In this document: piece after piece, positions 63,302 through 64,000 of the stretch
Layout of the letters: each line of letters opens with the position of its first letter
Numbering within the stretch: the stretch's first letter is position 1
DNA from: CAILZL01 sp050248275
GTDB lineage: Bacteria > Pseudomonadota > Gammaproteobacteria > Steroidobacterales > Steroidobacteraceae
Direction: 5' to 3'
Assembly: GCA_050248275.1 (NCBI GenBank)
Contig: JBFWSR010000012.1
Span: 1 to 64,000 of the forward strand
Length of the DNA: 64,000 nt
Notes under the pieces: model-generated
What the model saw: only the letters and a program-made list of their open reading frames with translations
Databases searched by the model: none
Told to the model about the DNA's origin: nothing
Position numbers and translations under genes: made by a program

Positions 63302-63673
63302 ATGTCCACCAAATCTGAAGTAATCGGCAACGCCGTATTGAGCGGCATCGACACATTGGAGGCGGGTGCCGAGGAAAAGCTGCATTTTGGTGCGAATGAA
63401 GCGCGCAAGCTGACCAAGGCCGGATCACGCTGGGCCGCACGAACAGAGACAGCATCGCAACGCAAAGCAAGAATGCTCAAGCGGCAGCTCCATCATGAAG
63501 CAAAACAATTGCGAACCCAGGCGAAACAGGCGGCTGGCTTCGTAACCAGACACACCAGAACCGCCCTGGCAAGTGGCGAGAGGTATGTCAGAAACAAACC
63601 CGTCTCTGCGCTGGCAATCGCGTCGGGTGCGGCATTTCTGTTGGGTATCTTTGCGGGTCGCTTACGACGTTGA
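63302..63673 (+). CDS. DUF883 (ElaB/YqjD-like) protein
   Basis: A 123-residue protein. The first 90 residues are helical and basic, with AEEKLHFGANEARKLTKAG, and the C-terminus has RNKPVSALAIASGAAFLLGIFAG, a single membrane helix followed by a basic tail. This is the DUF883 pattern of ElaB/YqjD, inner-membrane proteins that associate with ribosomes in stationary phase. AGGAGA lies upstream of the ATG. It follows the DUF1328 gene by 78 bases. Confidence 0.85.
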   Translation: MSTKSEVIGNAVLSGIDTLEAGAEEKLHFGANEARKLTKAGSRWAARTETASQRKARMLKRQLHHEAKQLRTQAKQAAGFVTRHTRTALASGERYVRNKPVSALAIASGAAFLLGIFAGRLRR

Positions 63674-63732
63674 ATGATTTTTGACAGTGAGCTGCAGAAT
63701 TCTTTTGCGAAGCAAATTACACGAGACAGATC

Positions 63733-64000
63733 ATGAACCAAAAAACTCATCAAGCAGAAAGCGGCACACCAGAGGCACGAAGTTTTGAACTAAGTTCCGT
63801 GGCAGAATTGCGGGCTCGCGCCAGGAAAAGCCTTGATGAAGGGGCCGTCACTCCCAGTTATGGAGCAGACCGTAAGGCGGTCATCGACATGCTCAATCAT
63901 GCTCTGGCGACCGAACTGGTCTGTGTACTGCGTTACCGGCATCACTATTACATTGCCGAAGGTTTGCCGGCCGAAGCCATTAAACAAGAATTTCTGGTAC
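63733..64000 (+). CDS. Ferritin-like (bacterioferritin/Dps-type) protein, truncated by window
   Basis: The first 89 residues of a ferritin-like four-helix-bundle protein, running off the right edge of the window. Visible features are a charged N-terminal region, SVAELRARARKSLDEGAV, then DMLNHALATELVCVLRYRHHYYIAEGL, where the Glu and His residues fit a ferroxidase-type first helix. It would store or detoxify iron. The ATG follows the preceding stop after 59 bases. Family type (Dps or bacterioferritin) cannot be settled without the rest. Confidence 0.75.
   Translation, partial: MNQKTHQAESGTPEARSFELSSVAELRARARKSLDEGAVTPSYGADRKAVIDMLNHALATELVCVLRYRHHYYIAEGLPAEAIKQEFLV

Overview
The window reads as chromosomal DNA of a moderately GC-rich gammaproteobacterium. 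The gene orders are the main evidence: groEL-groES divergent from cutA-dsbD-tlpA; aroQ-accB-accC-prmA-DUF3426-dusB-fis-purH-purD; and trxA-rho divergent from an rhlB-like helicase. YheU, GreB, the small ribosomal protein bTHX, SpeA and homospermidine synthase fit the same assignment. The species cannot be named from sequence alone. I saw no rRNA or tRNA gene, CRISPR array, prophage or complete insertion sequence.

Layout. 0-1 kb: two small minus-strand genes (SRPBCC, DUF1801). 1.3-3.5 kb: groESL with a heat-shock promoter and a CIRCE-like operator. 3.5-15.9 kb: a long plus-strand housekeeping run covering disulfide/thioredoxin export (dsbD, tlpA), aroQ, acetyl-CoA carboxylase (accBC), prmA, dusB, fis, purH, purD and yheU. 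15.9-18.8 kb: small genes (DUF7009-like, GNAT, an odd CheD-like protein, bTHX, DUF2721, secreted cupin). 18.8-25 kb: an accessory stretch with a MITE-like element, a papain-like protease/alpha-beta hydrolase fusion, a SeqA-N/RAMA protein and its small neighbour, common intergenic repeats, a ubiM-like gene, and remnants of DUF1501, Crp/Fnr and nadB-like genes.

25-35 kb: a fatty acid desaturase, rho and trxA against the rhlB-like gene, an old yellow enzyme, an L,D-transpeptidase, and a lemA-TPM-TPM operon. 35.4-42.5 kb: greB, homospermidine synthase, a GST, a sulfurtransferase, speA and a Nudix hydrolase; speA and hss suggest arginine to homospermidine metabolism. 42.6-46.6 kb: unassigned genes, a glycine-rich RRM protein and metZ, with a second MITE just upstream of metZ. 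46.9-54.8 kb: a FIST sensor gene facing a tight four-gene minus-strand operon, SNF2 helicase - SWIM protein - dual-specificity phosphatase fused to a degenerate ADP-ribosylglycohydrolase domain - ATP-grasp ligase. This operon is the best candidate for an undescribed system here. 54.9-58.1 kb: three transport/hydrolase genes. 58.2-64 kb: an envelope-stress-like group (phospholipase D-type synthase, small lipoprotein, NarL-type regulator, lone receiver, CHASE3-type histidine kinase, DUF1328, DUF883, and a ferritin-like gene cut by the window end).

Functions are assigned from motifs and remembered family features. No database search or alignment program was run.
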